Of a stretch of DNA of 58,547 nt, positions 24,892 to 33,627 are shown piece after piece. The notes beneath the pieces are model-generated. The model made no database searches. It was given only the letters and a program-made list of their open reading frames with translations, and was not told the DNA's origin. Position numbers and translations under genes: made by a program. This stretch comes from an uncultured Campylobacterales bacterium (lineage in GTDB: Bacteria; Campylobacterota; Campylobacteria; Campylobacterales; Sulfurimonadaceae): contig CAITKP010000066.1 of assembly GCA_903892995.1 (NCBI GenBank), positions 1 to 58,547 of the forward strand. The letters run 5' to 3'. Position 1 is the first letter of the stretch. Each line of letters begins with the position of its first letter.

Positions 24892-25766
24892 TGGTCGCGA
24901 TCAATCTCATAAAAAAGCTCGATACAGCTGATGGCTCAATCGAAGCGCATTTTGAATTAGAGCTTCAAGAGGGAGAGTTTATAACACTTTTTGGAGCTTC
25001 AGGTGCTGGAAAAACAACGCTACTGCGTATGATTGCAGGACTTGAAAAACCTCAAAGCGGGAAAATAGAGGTCAATGGCGAAGTTTGGTTTGATAGCCAA
25101 AAAAAGATCGATATTGCCCCACAAAAGCGTAAAGTCGGCTTTGTTTTTCAAGATTATGCTCTATTTCCGACAATGAGTGTAAAAGAAAATCTTCTTTTCG
25201 CTGCCGAGGATGATGAACAAAGAAAAAATGTTGCTTCTCTCATCGAGATGGTTGAACTCACTTCTCTTGAAAATCGCTTGCCACATTCGCTCTCAGGTGG
25301 GCAAAAACAGCGTGTCGCACTTGCTCGAGCCTTGGTTCGTCAGCCAAAAATCATTTTACTTGATGAACCGCTCTCCGCACTTGATCCAACAATGCGGCAA
25401 AAACTCCAAAATGAGCTAGCATTTATTCATAAAAAATTTGGTGTAACGACTCTACTTGTGAGTCATGATGTAGCAGAAACGGTTAAACTCTCCGATCGTT
25501 TAGCTCACGTTGAAGCTGGTAAAATAGTCAAAATTTGCCCTCCTATGGAGTTTTTTTCGCATCACACCTTAAGTGGAAAACTACAACTTATCGGAGAAGT
25601 ATTAAAGATCGAAGAGGATTTTCCCATCACTGTTGTAACCCTTCTTGTAGGATCATCGGTGGTCAAAACAATCGTTACATGTAAGGAAGCGCAAGAGTTT
25701 CAAATCGGCTCACAAGCGATAATCTCCTCAAAAGCGTTTAATCCTATTTTGATGCCTGTACGCTAA
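24891..25766 (+). CDS. modC: molybdate ABC transporter ATPase ModC
   Basis: A 291-residue ATPase. Walker A is GASGAGKTT at 35-43, the signature is LSGGQKQRVALARAL near 133, Walker B is IILLDEPLSALDP, and the switch histidine is in LLVSHD. The last 65 residues (LQLIGEVLKIEED onward) look like a regulatory TOBE domain, shorter than in E. coli ModC. A palindrome codes VTCKEAQ inside this domain. It closes the operon; the aspS promoter lies 42 bp after the stop. Confidence 0.94.
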   Translation: MVAINLIKKLDTADGSIEAHFELELQEGEFITLFGASGAGKTTLLRMIAGLEKPQSGKIEVNGEVWFDSQKKIDIAPQKRKVGFVFQDYALFPTMSVKENLLFAAEDDEQRKNVASLIEMVELTSLENRLPHSLSGGQKQRVALARALVRQPKIILLDEPLSALDPTMRQKLQNELAFIHKKFGVTTLLVSHDVAETVKLSDRLAHVEAGKIVKICPPMEFFSHHTLSGKLQLIGEVLKIEEDFPITVVTLLVGSSVVKTIVTCKEAQEFQIGSQAIISSKAFNPILMPVR

Positions 25767-25807
25767 AACAGCCTAAGGCGTTTATTTTGCTATCAGTATA
25801 GTTGCGT

Positions 25808-25813
25808 TATAAT
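25808..25813 (+). promoter_or_regulatory. promoter -10 box that fixes the aspS start
   Basis: TATAAT within GCGTTATAATCGCG lies 31 bases before the TTG at 25844. It overlaps the beginning of the longer open frame at 25802, so the upstream candidate start would not be in the transcript. Confidence 0.6.
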
Positions 25814-25843
25814 CGCGCAAAATTTTTCTTTAGGAATCTAGAT

Positions 25844-27601
25844 TTGAGAACTCATTATTGTACAGACCTAAGCATTAAAAACGTCGGTGAGAGCGTCACT
25901 GTCGCTGGTTGGGCAAATAGCTACCGCGACCACGGTGGAATCATCTTCATCGATATCCGCGATAAAAGCGGACTTATACAACTAGTTTTCGATCCATCAG
26001 ATAATGCTGATGCGCATAAAGTCGCGGATGGTGTTCGTGATGAGTTCGTCCTTGTTGCAACAGGAAAGATCCGCCCACGTGGTGAGGGACTTGTAAATCC
26101 TCGTTTAAAAACTGGTGAGATAGAACTTGTTGTTGATGTTCTCACTATTGAAAATAAAAGTGCCCCTACTCCGTTTGTAATTGGCGATAAAAATGTTGGT
26201 GAAGAGACTCGTCTTAAATACCGTTATTTAGAGCTTCGTGATCCATCTATGTATGAGACTTTCCGCCTTCGTTCAAAAGCGGCAATCGCGGCTCGTAACG
26301 TACTTGATGCGCATGGTTTTTTAGAAGTCGAGACTCCGATTTTAACAAAATCAACTCCAGAGGGTGCGAGAGATTATCTTGTTCCTTCACGTGTTCACAA
26401 CGGAGAATTTTATGCACTTCCACAATCTCCACAGCTTTTTAAACAGCTTTTGATGGTCGGCGGGTTTGACAGATATTTTCAGATCGCTAAATGTTTTAGA
26501 GATGAAGACTTAAGAGCAGACAGACAACCAGAATTTACTCAAATAGACGTTGAGATGAGCTTTTGTGATCAAGAGGATGTCATCAAAGTAGCTGAAGATC
26601 TTCTTGTAGGTATGTTTGGCGCTTGCGGCATCGAAGTAAAACCACCATTTAACCGCATCAAATACCGTGATGCAATGGAATGGTATGGTTCTGATAAACC
26701 AGATCTTCGTTATGACCTAAAAATGGTAGATGTTATCGATATTTTCGAGCGTTGTGATAATGAGATTTTCACAAACATCGCAAAACAACCACACAAAAAC
26801 CGTATCAAAGCGCTTCGTGTTCCAGGTGCTGACCTAGTTTTCTCTAAACGTGAGATGAAAAGCTTTGAAGATTTCGTACGAAAATTCGGCGCACATGGTC
26901 TTGGATATTTCCAAATGCAAGAGGATGGCTTAAAAGGTCCACTTTTAAAATTCTTCAAAGAGGAAGATATCGCTCTTTTAATCGAGAGAACTGAGCTTCA
27001 AGTAGGCGACGTTGTCTTCTTTGGTGCTGGAGATAAAAAAACAGTTCTTGATTATATGGGACGCTTTAGAATCTTCATCGCTGAGCATGAGAAGATGAAT
27101 CTTGTCGATAAAGACAGATATGAGTTCGTGTGGGTTGTAGATTTTCCAATGTTTGAAGTGGAAGATGGTCGTGTAAAAGCGCTTCACCACCCATTTACAA
27201 TGCCTAAAGATACTGATAAAGATGATGTTGAAGAGATCGAGTCTATTGCTTATGATATCGTTTTAAATGGTACTGAGCTTGGCGGTGGAAGTATCCGTAT
27301 TCATAAACAAGATGTACAAGAGGAGATATTTAAACTTCTTGGAATCGGTGAAGAGGAAGCGCAAGAGAAATTTGGCTTCTTACTTGACGCGTTAAAATTT
27401 GGAGCACCACCGCATGGTGGTTTTGCGATTGGTTTTGACAGATTAATGATGTTAATAAGTAAAAAATCAAGTATTCGTGATGTCATCGCGTTCCCTAAAA
27501 CACAAAAAGCATCTTGTATGCTTACACACGCTCCAAGTGAAGTTGATAATGAACAACTTAAAGAGCTTCACATCAGAATCCGTGAGCAAGTAAAAGCGTA
27601 A
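25844..27601 (+). CDS. aspS: aspartyl-tRNA synthetase (Asp/Asn-discriminating type to be determined)
   Basis: A 585-residue class II synthetase. The frame is open from 25802, but the TTG at 25844 is chosen because it has AGGA upstream, lies after the promoter, and gives [10 protein letters not shown], the usual AspRS start. An OB-fold anticodon domain ([21 protein letters not shown]) is followed by motif 2 ([24 protein letters not shown]), the GAD insertion of bacterial enzymes, and motif 3 ([11 protein letters not shown]). It overlaps adk by one base. Many Campylobacterota use such an enzyme to charge tRNA-Asn as well, with GatCAB correcting it. Confidence 0.95.
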   Translation: MRTHYCTDLSIKNVGESVTVAGWANSYRDHGGIIFIDIRDKSGLIQLVFDPSDNADAHKVADGVRDEFVLVATGKIRPRGEGLVNPRLKTGEIELVVDVLTIENKSAPTPFVIGDKNVGEETRLKYRYLELRDPSMYETFRLRSKAAIAARNVLDAHGFLEVETPILTKSTPEGARDYLVPSRVHNGEFYALPQSPQLFKQLLMVGGFDRYFQIAKCFRDEDLRADRQPEFTQIDVEMSFCDQEDVIKVAEDLLVGMFGACGIEVKPPFNRIKYRDAMEWYGSDKPDLRYDLKMVDVIDIFERCDNEIFTNIAKQPHKNRIKALRVPGADLVFSKREMKSFEDFVRKFGAHGLGYFQMQEDGLKGPLLKFFKEEDIALLIERTELQVGDVVFFGAGDKKTVLDYMGRFRIFIAEHEKMNLVDKDRYEFVWVVDFPMFEVEDGRVKALHHPFTMPKDTDKDDVEEIESIAYDIVLNGTELGGGSIRIHKQDVQEEIFKLLGIGEEEAQEKFGFLLDALKFGAPPHGGFAIGFDRLMMLISKKSSIRDVIAFPKTQKASCMLTHAPSEVDNEQLKELHIRIREQVKA

Positions 27602-28173
27602 TGAGTAAAAAGCTTTTTTTAATCATCGGAGCGCCAGGGTCAGGCAAAACGACTGATGCAGAACTTATCGCTAAGCAAAATAGTGGGATTACTCACTACT
27701 CCACTGGCGATATGCTTCGAGCGGAAGTTGCAAGTGGAAGTGAGCTTGGAGCTGAGATAGAGAGTTATATCTCTAAAGGCCTGATTGTTCCAATCCAAAT
27801 TGCCATTACAACGATTACAAATGCCATAAAAAATGCTCCAACAGATACCATCATCATTGACGGATATCCAAGAAGTATGGAGCAGTTAAATGCTTTAGAT
27901 GAATATCTGCAAAACGATACTTCATTAAAACTTGTCAGTGTTATAGAAGTACATGTAAGCGAAGAAACAGCTCGCGATAGAGTTCTTGGACGCTCTCGTG
28001 GAGCTGATGATAATACAGAAGTTTTCAATAATCGTATGAAAGTTTATACTGAGCCACTCGCAGATATCCAAAATTTTTATAAAGAAAAAAATCTCTTACA
28101 TGTAATCAATGGAGAGGGAACGATAAATGCTATCGTTTTGGAGATGGAAAACTTTATAAATTCAAAACTCTAG
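27601..28173 (+). CDS. adk: adenylate kinase, short Campylobacterota type
   Basis: A 190-residue kinase balancing ATP, ADP and AMP. The P-loop is GAPGSGKTT at 10-18, [13 protein letters not shown] binds AMP, and DGYPRS is the second conserved loop. The lid is short (GRSRGADDN). This form is what Campylobacter and Helicobacter have, next to or near aspS. Its ATG shares a base with the aspS stop. Two palindromes fall inside, one coding VHVS and one LHVI. A second adenylate kinase lies 160 bp downstream on the other strand. Confidence 0.92.
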   Translation: MSKKLFLIIGAPGSGKTTDAELIAKQNSGITHYSTGDMLRAEVASGSELGAEIESYISKGLIVPIQIAITTITNAIKNAPTDTIIIDGYPRSMEQLNALDEYLQNDTSLKLVSVIEVHVSEETARDRVLGRSRGADDNTEVFNNRMKVYTEPLADIQNFYKEKNLLHVINGEGTINAIVLEMENFINSKL

Positions 28174-28182
28174 GAGGATCGT

Positions 28183-28323
28183 ATGAAACAGATTACTTTA
28201 CTTTTGGTTACTTCAGTGCTTTTGTTGTTAAGTGGATGTTCTTCAACTTGGAATGGTATGAAAGAGGATTCTAGCAATGCATGGAAATCGACAAAGGGTG
28301 CAATTCATAAAGCAACGGAATAG
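28183..28323 (+). CDS. small entericidin-like lipoprotein, 46 aa
   Basis: A 46-residue lipoprotein with a strong AGGAGG-like site before the ATG. The lipobox LLSGC puts the lipidated cysteine at 19. The mature part (SSTWNGMKEDSSNAWKSTKG then AIHKATE) follows the entericidin pattern of an Asn-Gly/Lys-rich amphipathic helix ending in Ala-x-Glu. Entericidin-like peptides are small envelope lipoproteins linked to stationary phase or antidote functions. It lies 9 bp after adk, probably co-transcribed with aspS-adk, and its end forms the terminator stem. Confidence 0.65.
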   Translation: MKQITLLLVTSVLLLLSGCSSTWNGMKEDSSNAWKSTKGAIHKATE

Positions 28324-28336
28324 ATTCCGTTTGCTT

Positions 28337-28337
<1 letters not shown>
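28309..28337. terminator. bidirectional terminator between the lipoprotein and the second adk
   Basis: AAAGCAACGGAAT pairs with ATTCCGTTTGCTTT around a 2-3 base loop, about 12 pairs with one bulge. It has A-rich sequence on the left and T-rich on the right, so it can end transcription of both convergent genes. It includes the end of the lipoprotein frame and touches the stop of the second adenylate kinase. Confidence 0.8.
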
Positions 28338-28987
<650 letters not shown>

Positions 28988-29013
28988 TTAGTCCTATCTA
29001 TTTTAATGTTGCA

Positions 29014-29019
29014 ATTATA
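29014..29019 (-). promoter_or_regulatory. promoter -10 box for the second adk
   Basis: TATAAT on the minus strand, 30 bases upstream of the ATG, in the 58-bp gap to the next gene. Confidence 0.6.
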
Positions 29020-29042
29020 TAGTAATGAGTTTAAAACTACTA

Positions 29043-29315
29043 TTATTCTTCGTCTTCTTCGCCCTCTTGCGCTGATAAAATATCTTCATATATCTCTTTG
29101 CACTCATCATCTTCAATCTCGCCACATTCGATATCAACTAAGATATCTTTTAAGTCATCACGAAATTCGATAAGCTCATCAAGTTCCTCTTTTGCCTCAT
29201 CTATTGACTCATTTTTTTTATCTGCAATCACTTCGTAAAGTTCATCCATTCTATCTTCAATATCTGGTAGTACACTCTCTTTGATTAACTCTTCTAGTTT
29301 TTGTGAATATGACAT
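29043..29315 (-). CDS. acidic helical protein of unknown function, 90 aa
   Basis: The ATG at 29315 has AAGGAAAAAA before it and is preferred over an in-frame start nine codons upstream. The 90 residues are very acidic and almost wholly helical, with heptads that predict a coiled coil (MDELYEVIADKKNE and EELDELIEFRDDLKDIL). Two cysteines lie in the segment IECGEIEDDECKE. The last residues are a run of Glu and Asp. No family is recognised. It is divergent from the molybdopterin-fold gene, with a large inverted repeat between them. Confidence 0.65.
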   Translation of the reverse strand: MSYSQKLEELIKESVLPDIEDRMDELYEVIADKKNESIDEAKEELDELIEFRDDLKDILVDIECGEIEDDECKEIYEDILSAQEGEEDEE

Positions 29316-29358
29316 CTTTTTTCCTTCTAATTTTATTATCAAATAATACCAAATAGTT

Positions 29359-29399
29359 CGTTACATGTAAGCCATATGTAACGATTTTAAGATTATAAT
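29359..29399 (+). promoter_or_regulatory. inverted repeat and promoter between divergent genes
   Basis: CGTTACAT (29359-29366) and ATGTAACG (29376-29383) form a perfect 8-bp dyad with a 9-base spacer; one TTACATGTAA copy (29361-29370) makes up the left part. TATAAT follows at 29394-29399 for the gene starting at 29435. The dyad could be an operator for both divergent genes, or a by-product of the palindrome family. Confidence 0.5.
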
Positions 29400-29434
29400 T
29401 GATCACTTTTATAGAGCAACAAAGGATTTTTTAC

Positions 29435-30172
29435 ATGATTAATTTTTATGCCCTCATCATTGGAACTGAAATACTCAATGCAAGACGAGAAGATAAACAT
29501 TTTACTTTTATTCGCGATCTCTTAAGCTCATATGGGCATACTCTTTTTGCAACATTTATCATTAAAGATGACAAACAACTTATGAGTGATGTTTATGAAC
29601 TCATAAAAAAAGATGAAAATGCTGTACTTTTTAGTTTTGGTGGAATTGGCTCTACGCCGGATGATCTCACACGTCAAGTTGCTGCAGAAGTGTTTACATG
29701 TAAGCCATTGCAAAGAAATAAAAAATTTGAGCAAGATATCATAGAAAGATTTAAAGAGGAAGCATATCCCCACCGTATTCATATGGCAGATCTTCCACAA
29801 AATGCTCATCTCATAAAAAATCCTATCAACAATATGTCTGCTTTTGAACTAGAACATAGATACTTTTTTGTCCCTGGATTTCCTGAAATGTCTCATCCAA
29901 TGATAAAAGAGTGTGTGGAAAAATATTTTTCCACTTCAACCAAAAAGTATAGAAAAACGCTCTTTGCATATACAAGTGAAAATACTCTTATCCCTTTGAT
30001 GGAAGCTCTTCCATCAGATATGGAACTCTCTTCTTTGCCAATTATAGGCACAAATGGGCCTGAAGTCGAGCTATCTTTGAACTATCATGATCAAGAGATC
30101 GTCGAAAGAGAGTTTGAAAAGTTTCTTGACTTTTTAAATCTAAGAAATATCCCTTTTAAACTACTAGATTAA
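29435..30172 (+). CDS. molybdopterin-binding-fold protein (CinA/MoaB-like)
   Basis: A 245-residue protein whose first part is a MoCF_biosynth fold: IIGTEILNARREDKH, then GGIGSTPDDLTRQ, equivalent to the GG-x-G-PT-x-DD nucleotide/pterin loop of CinA, MogA and MoeA. The second part (RHIPFKLLD end) resembles the extra domain of CinA-type N-terminal halves; the C-terminal nicotinamide amidase domain is missing. Such stand-alone proteins are annotated as competence/damage-inducible A or NMN-pyrophosphatase-like. The ATG at 29435 sits 36 bases after the -10 box. It overlaps the convergent ankyrin gene by 4 bp. Confidence 0.78.
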   Translation: MINFYALIIGTEILNARREDKHFTFIRDLLSSYGHTLFATFIIKDDKQLMSDVYELIKKDENAVLFSFGGIGSTPDDLTRQVAAEVFTCKPLQRNKKFEQDIIERFKEEAYPHRIHMADLPQNAHLIKNPINNMSAFELEHRYFFVPGFPEMSHPMIKECVEKYFSTSTKKYRKTLFAYTSENTLIPLMEALPSDMELSSLPIIGTNGPEVELSLNYHDQEIVEREFEKFLDFLNLRNIPFKLLD

Positions 30173-30639
30173 AAATTTTCTAGTAGTTCTATCATGCTTT
30201 TTTTGTGAGTTTTTTTAGCAAATCCAAGGGCATCAAGCCCTTTTGTATCCATGGCATTTTTTTGTGCTCCTTTTTCAAGCAACATCATAGCTATCTCACG
30301 GCGGCCATAACACACAGCTCCCATCAAGGGTGTAAATTTAGAGCCTCTTCGTGTGAAGTTTACATCGATTCCAGCATCTAAAATCTTTTTAGTAAGTTCT
30401 ATTTTATTGTACATAATCGCATAATCCAAAATACTTACACCATCTTCGTTGAAATCATCAAGATCAGCACCGTTATCTACTAAAAGCTCAATAATATCAT
30501 CATCACATCTATAACGCAGGGCAACTGCTAAAACAGATTCGCCACTATCATTACTTTCATTGACATCAGCACCAGTTTTGAGATGCTTTTTAATACTTAA
30601 ATAATCATTGTCTTGTAAAAGTTTAATCCATTCATTCAT
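30169..30639 (-). CDS. ankyrin-repeat protein
   Basis: A 156-residue protein made of four to five ankyrin repeats: GADVNESNDSGESVLAVALR, NGADLDDFNEDGVSILDYAI, AGIDVNFTRRGSKFTPLMGA and KGAQKNAMDTKGLDALGFA. No signal peptide is present, so it is cytoplasmic and presumably binds another protein. The ATG at 30639 has AGGTGG 6 bases upstream, better than the GTG three codons earlier. Ankyrin proteins of this size often accompany catalase in Campylobacterota, but none is near. Confidence 0.85.
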   Translation of the reverse strand: MNEWIKLLQDNDYLSIKKHLKTGADVNESNDSGESVLAVALRYRCDDDIIELLVDNGADLDDFNEDGVSILDYAIMYNKIELTKKILDAGIDVNFTRRGSKFTPLMGAVCYGRREIAMMLLEKGAQKNAMDTKGLDALGFAKKTHKKSMIELLENF

Positions 30640-30707
30640 AGTAACCACCTAATAATACGAAATTATACACTCCATTTTTAACACTTAGCCAATTAATTTT
30701 TTTTAAG

Positions 30708-30713
30708 TATAAT
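30708..30713 (+). promoter_or_regulatory. promoter -10 box for dapD
   Basis: TATAAT after a T-run, 33 bases before the dapD ATG, in the gap between it and the divergent ankyrin gene. Confidence 0.6.
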
Positions 30714-30745
30714 GGCAAACAAATTTTAAATAAAGAGTCATAATT

Positions 30746-31945
30746 ATGCAAATAATAGAAACAGGCGATGCTTTTAAAGCGTTGATAGAAAAAATAAAAT
30801 CTGAGACACAAGGTTATAAAAACCCACTTGCTTTTGGTATTGCAAGAGTAGATTTTGGGCAATTAAATAGTGATAGAGTCCTTCAGGCAACCTACCCTGT
30901 TGTAAACTGGAATGAAAATTTTGGAAGTGCTGCCATTTTTATCGAAGCTCTCCGTGAGCAAGGTCTTGTAGTTGATTTTACACAAAATGAAGTTGTTTGT
31001 AATATTAATTTAGCATTTTTAGAAAGCTGTTTGAACGCATTTACTCCTTATAGTGATGAAGCTTATGGTGATGCACATAGAAATATTCAAGTCGTCTCAA
31101 CACTCTATTCTCAAATGAAAGAAAATGGATATAGAGAGGGAGAATATAAAGTTGTATTTATTTTTAATGATGTTCCATGCGTAAGTGTTGAAGCGACCTA
31201 CTTAAAACTTTACGCTCTTTCATTGGCAAAAGTAGCTCTTAGAAGCATCAATCTCAATGGTGCATTTGGCGCACTGCCAAATGTTGCATGGTCAGCAGGA
31301 ACTCCAATAGAACTTGAGTGGTTAAGAGAATTCGAGATAGAGTTAAAACTTTCAAACTCTTATCCACATATTGATTTTATAGATAAATTTCCAAGATTTT
31401 TACAACACATTATTCCAGCCAACAACACTCGTATTTTAGAAGCTTCTAAAGTACGTTTTGGTGCACAACTTCATGCTGGAACTACTGTAATGCCAGGAGC
31501 AAGTTACATTAACTTTAATGCAGGAACAACGGGTGTGAGTATGGTTGAAGGACGTATTTCATCATCTGCAATCGTTGGAGATGGCAGTGATGTAGGTGGA
31601 GGTGCTTCCATCTTGGGTGTTTTAAGTGGAACTGATGGAAATCCTATTTCAATAGGTAAAAATTGTCTTCTTGGTGCAAACAGTGTTTGTGGTATTCCTC
31701 TTGGAGATGCATGTATCATTGATGCAGGAATTGCTATTTTAGAGGGAACAAAAGTTGCAATCTCTGCACAAAACCTAGGAAAGATCAATGAAGTAAATCC
31801 ACAGCGCACGCTAAGTGGTGAGATTTTTAAAGGCAAAGAGCTTGCTGGACTCAATGGTCTTCATTTTAGACAAAATTCTCTTACAGGTGAACTTTCCGCA
31901 AGTCGTTCTACAAGAGAAATAAAATTAAATGCAGATCTTCATTAA
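30746..31945 (+). CDS. dapD: tetrahydrodipicolinate N-succinyltransferase, long type
   Basis: A lysine/meso-diaminopimelate pathway enzyme of 399 residues, the long form found in Helicobacter and Campylobacter. The N-terminal half carries the family-specific domain (GIARVDFGQLNSDRVLQATYPVVNW). The C-terminal half is a left-handed beta-helix of hexapeptide repeats: VRFGAQLHAGTTVMPGASYINFNAGT and SAIVGDGSDVGGGASILGVL, with GKNCLLGANSVCGI. It supplies precursor for peptidoglycan. It is a single-gene unit with its own promoter. Confidence 0.93.
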   Translation: MQIIETGDAFKALIEKIKSETQGYKNPLAFGIARVDFGQLNSDRVLQATYPVVNWNENFGSAAIFIEALREQGLVVDFTQNEVVCNINLAFLESCLNAFTPYSDEAYGDAHRNIQVVSTLYSQMKENGYREGEYKVVFIFNDVPCVSVEATYLKLYALSLAKVALRSINLNGAFGALPNVAWSAGTPIELEWLREFEIELKLSNSYPHIDFIDKFPRFLQHIIPANNTRILEASKVRFGAQLHAGTTVMPGASYINFNAGTTGVSMVEGRISSSAIVGDGSDVGGGASILGVLSGTDGNPISIGKNCLLGANSVCGIPLGDACIIDAGIAILEGTKVAISAQNLGKINEVNPQRTLSGEIFKGKELAGLNGLHFRQNSLTGELSASRSTREIKLNADLH

Positions 31946-31982
31946 GATCAAAAATATTATTTTAACTTCAGTAAAATCTTTC

Positions 31983-31988
31983 TATAAT
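31983..31988 (+). promoter_or_regulatory. promoter -10 box for the mini rod-like gene
   Basis: TATAAT 21 bases before the ATG at 32009. No sigma-54 or sigma-28 element is visible here, unlike other flagellar genes in the window. Confidence 0.55.
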
Positions 31989-32008
31989 GGCTCTCTCAAG
32001 GAGTCATT

Positions 32009-32314
32009 ATGATATCTTCAAATGTTTCATCTATACAAGCAAATCAAGTTTTTTTGAACAATAATGCCAATAATATTGCAAACGTAAACACTGATGGATT
32101 TATACCCTCAGATACTCAGTTGAGTGATACTGCAAAAGGCAGTGTTGTTGCAAATACTCGTCTGGCATCAGATAATGGTTCTACAAAGAGTCAAACAGAT
32201 CTTTCAAAAGAGATTCCAGATCAAATAACAATTCTTGAAAGTGTCAAAGCAAATGTTAGTGCTATAAAAACTCAAGATGAGATGTTTGGAAGCCTTCTAG
32301 ATATTAAGGCTTAA
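32009..32314 (+). CDS. miniature flagellar rod-like protein
   Basis: A 101-residue protein consisting of just the two ends of a flagellar rod/hook protein. The N-terminal motif is ANNIANVNTDGF, the Flg_bb_rod signature; the C-terminal helix ITILESVKANVSAIKTQDEMF ends in LLDIKA, like the polymerising C-terminal helices of FlgC or FlgB. The middle domain is missing. RBS AAGGAG is strong. It could be an axial adaptor or a regulator of rod building; no such role is established. It overlaps the convergent NlpC/P60 gene by 11 bp. Confidence 0.75.
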   Translation: MISSNVSSIQANQVFLNNNANNIANVNTDGFIPSDTQLSDTAKGSVVANTRLASDNGSTKSQTDLSKEIPDQITILESVKANVSAIKTQDEMFGSLLDIKA

Positions 32315-33608
32315 GCGTTAGTATATTCATACTATCGAGTTTACTTAGCAAGGTACCTTTATGGTATTTATGTTCTTTACCGATTTCAAGTGTTGAAAAA
32401 ACGATTTTTCCTACGATGACGCGACCACTTTTTTCTCCATCAGAGATACTCAATCCCCACATATTATGCATAACTATAACTTTATTGTCATATATTCCCG
32501 TGTAGAGAAGAATATGCCCTTTTTTATGTAATAGTGTTTCAAATGGAACTCCCTCTTTTTTGATAAGCTCTATTTTTTTATCATCTTCAAGATTTTCTAA
32601 GGAGATCACTTTACCTACTTTTGCTTGATAAGATGAGTTTCTAGGAAGCCATATCCCAAAAGGTGTAAAAAGATCTCTTAACGTTGAAGAACAATCGCGT
32701 TCTCCATACATCCCACCCCAGCCATAATGAGTATGAACAATCGCATCCACAAGAGTTCTGACATTTTGTTGATTAAGTGATAAGATATCAGAAGTTGCAA
32801 TAGTTTTTGGAATACTTACATGTTTATAAACAGCATTTCTATTATCCCCCGCAACAATTACAGAAGCGTAAAAACTATTATTATTTTCTTGTATAAATGG
32901 AAATTGCATACCTATTTTACTATAAAAGAGAAACTGGTCTTTATCATCTTTTATCGGAAAATCATCCATTGTTATAGATATCTTTTTTGCATTTTCAAAC
33001 TCATTGCATTGCTGTTCTGAAAGCAAAACAAAATCATTTGTATGAATCCACCCTTGTGCATAAGAAGTAGAGATATGTGCCCAAGCACCATCAAGAGAAT
33101 AATGAGAAACAAAGATTGGCTCGTTTATATGAATACTGCTCTCTTGAAGATAATCAAAGGGAAAACCCTCTCCTGCTTTTCTTGGATCATTGAAAAAAGG
33201 TTTGTCTGTCGGAAGTGCTCTAAGTGATGCTTGATGCACCGTGATACCACGAAGATTGATAGTTGCATAACTTGTTGAATTTGTATTTACCTCAAGTTGA
33301 TCGAGCAATGATTGTGATATAGGTTGAAGATTCTCTCCAAAACTATTTTTTGGTGTATAACTTTTAAATGGCCATTTCATTGCATCGATTGAAAGCTTTG
33401 AAAAACTCATATGCCAAGCTTTAAAATAATTCGTTGCATATTGCGATTGTATCTCATAAAGTGATCTATTTTCATCAAGAACACTTGTATATGCAACTGC
33501 ATTTTGCGGTAACTCTTTTAAATCTGCGATATCTTCATAAGCAAGTGTATTTATTTGCGAGCAAGCACTTAAAAAAAATAGTAATAATAAAGTGAGTAAA
33601 TATTTCAA
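32304..33608 (-). CDS. NlpC/P60 lipoprotein with SH3 domains
   Basis: A 434-residue outer-membrane lipoprotein hydrolysing peptidoglycan stem peptides. Lipobox LSAC gives Cys16. An N-terminal family-specific domain (about 30-160) is followed by an SH3-like part containing AWAHISTSYAQGWIHTNDF and a C40 peptidase domain. The catalytic cysteine is Cys306 in YGERDCSSTLRD and the histidine is His365 in KKGHILLYTGIY; HNMWG provides the third polar residue. Similar proteins are widespread in Campylobacterota. The gene is followed upstream by the repressor gene with a palindrome in the 19-bp gap. Confidence 0.88.
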   Translation of the reverse strand: MKYLLTLLLLFFLSACSQINTLAYEDIADLKELPQNAVAYTSVLDENRSLYEIQSQYATNYFKAWHMSFSKLSIDAMKWPFKSYTPKNSFGENLQPISQSLLDQLEVNTNSTSYATINLRGITVHQASLRALPTDKPFFNDPRKAGEGFPFDYLQESSIHINEPIFVSHYSLDGAWAHISTSYAQGWIHTNDFVLLSEQQCNEFENAKKISITMDDFPIKDDKDQFLFYSKIGMQFPFIQENNNSFYASVIVAGDNRNAVYKHVSIPKTIATSDILSLNQQNVRTLVDAIVHTHYGWGGMYGERDCSSTLRDLFTPFGIWLPRNSSYQAKVGKVISLENLEDDKKIELIKKEGVPFETLLHKKGHILLYTGIYDNKVIVMHNMWGLSISDGEKSGRVIVGKIVFSTLEIGKEHKYHKGTLLSKLDSMNILTLKP

Positions 33609-33627
33609 AAAAGTTCCTTACATGTAA

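Noticed and set aside
25766-25800. Strong terminator after modC
   Set aside because: GCCTAAGGC followed by TTTATTTT is suggestive, but the stem is only three to four pairs, too weak to call.
25802-25843. 14-residue N-terminal extension of aspS
   Set aside because: It overlaps the TATAAT box and lacks a ribosome site, whereas the TTG at 25844 has AGGA and gives the usual AspRS N-terminus.
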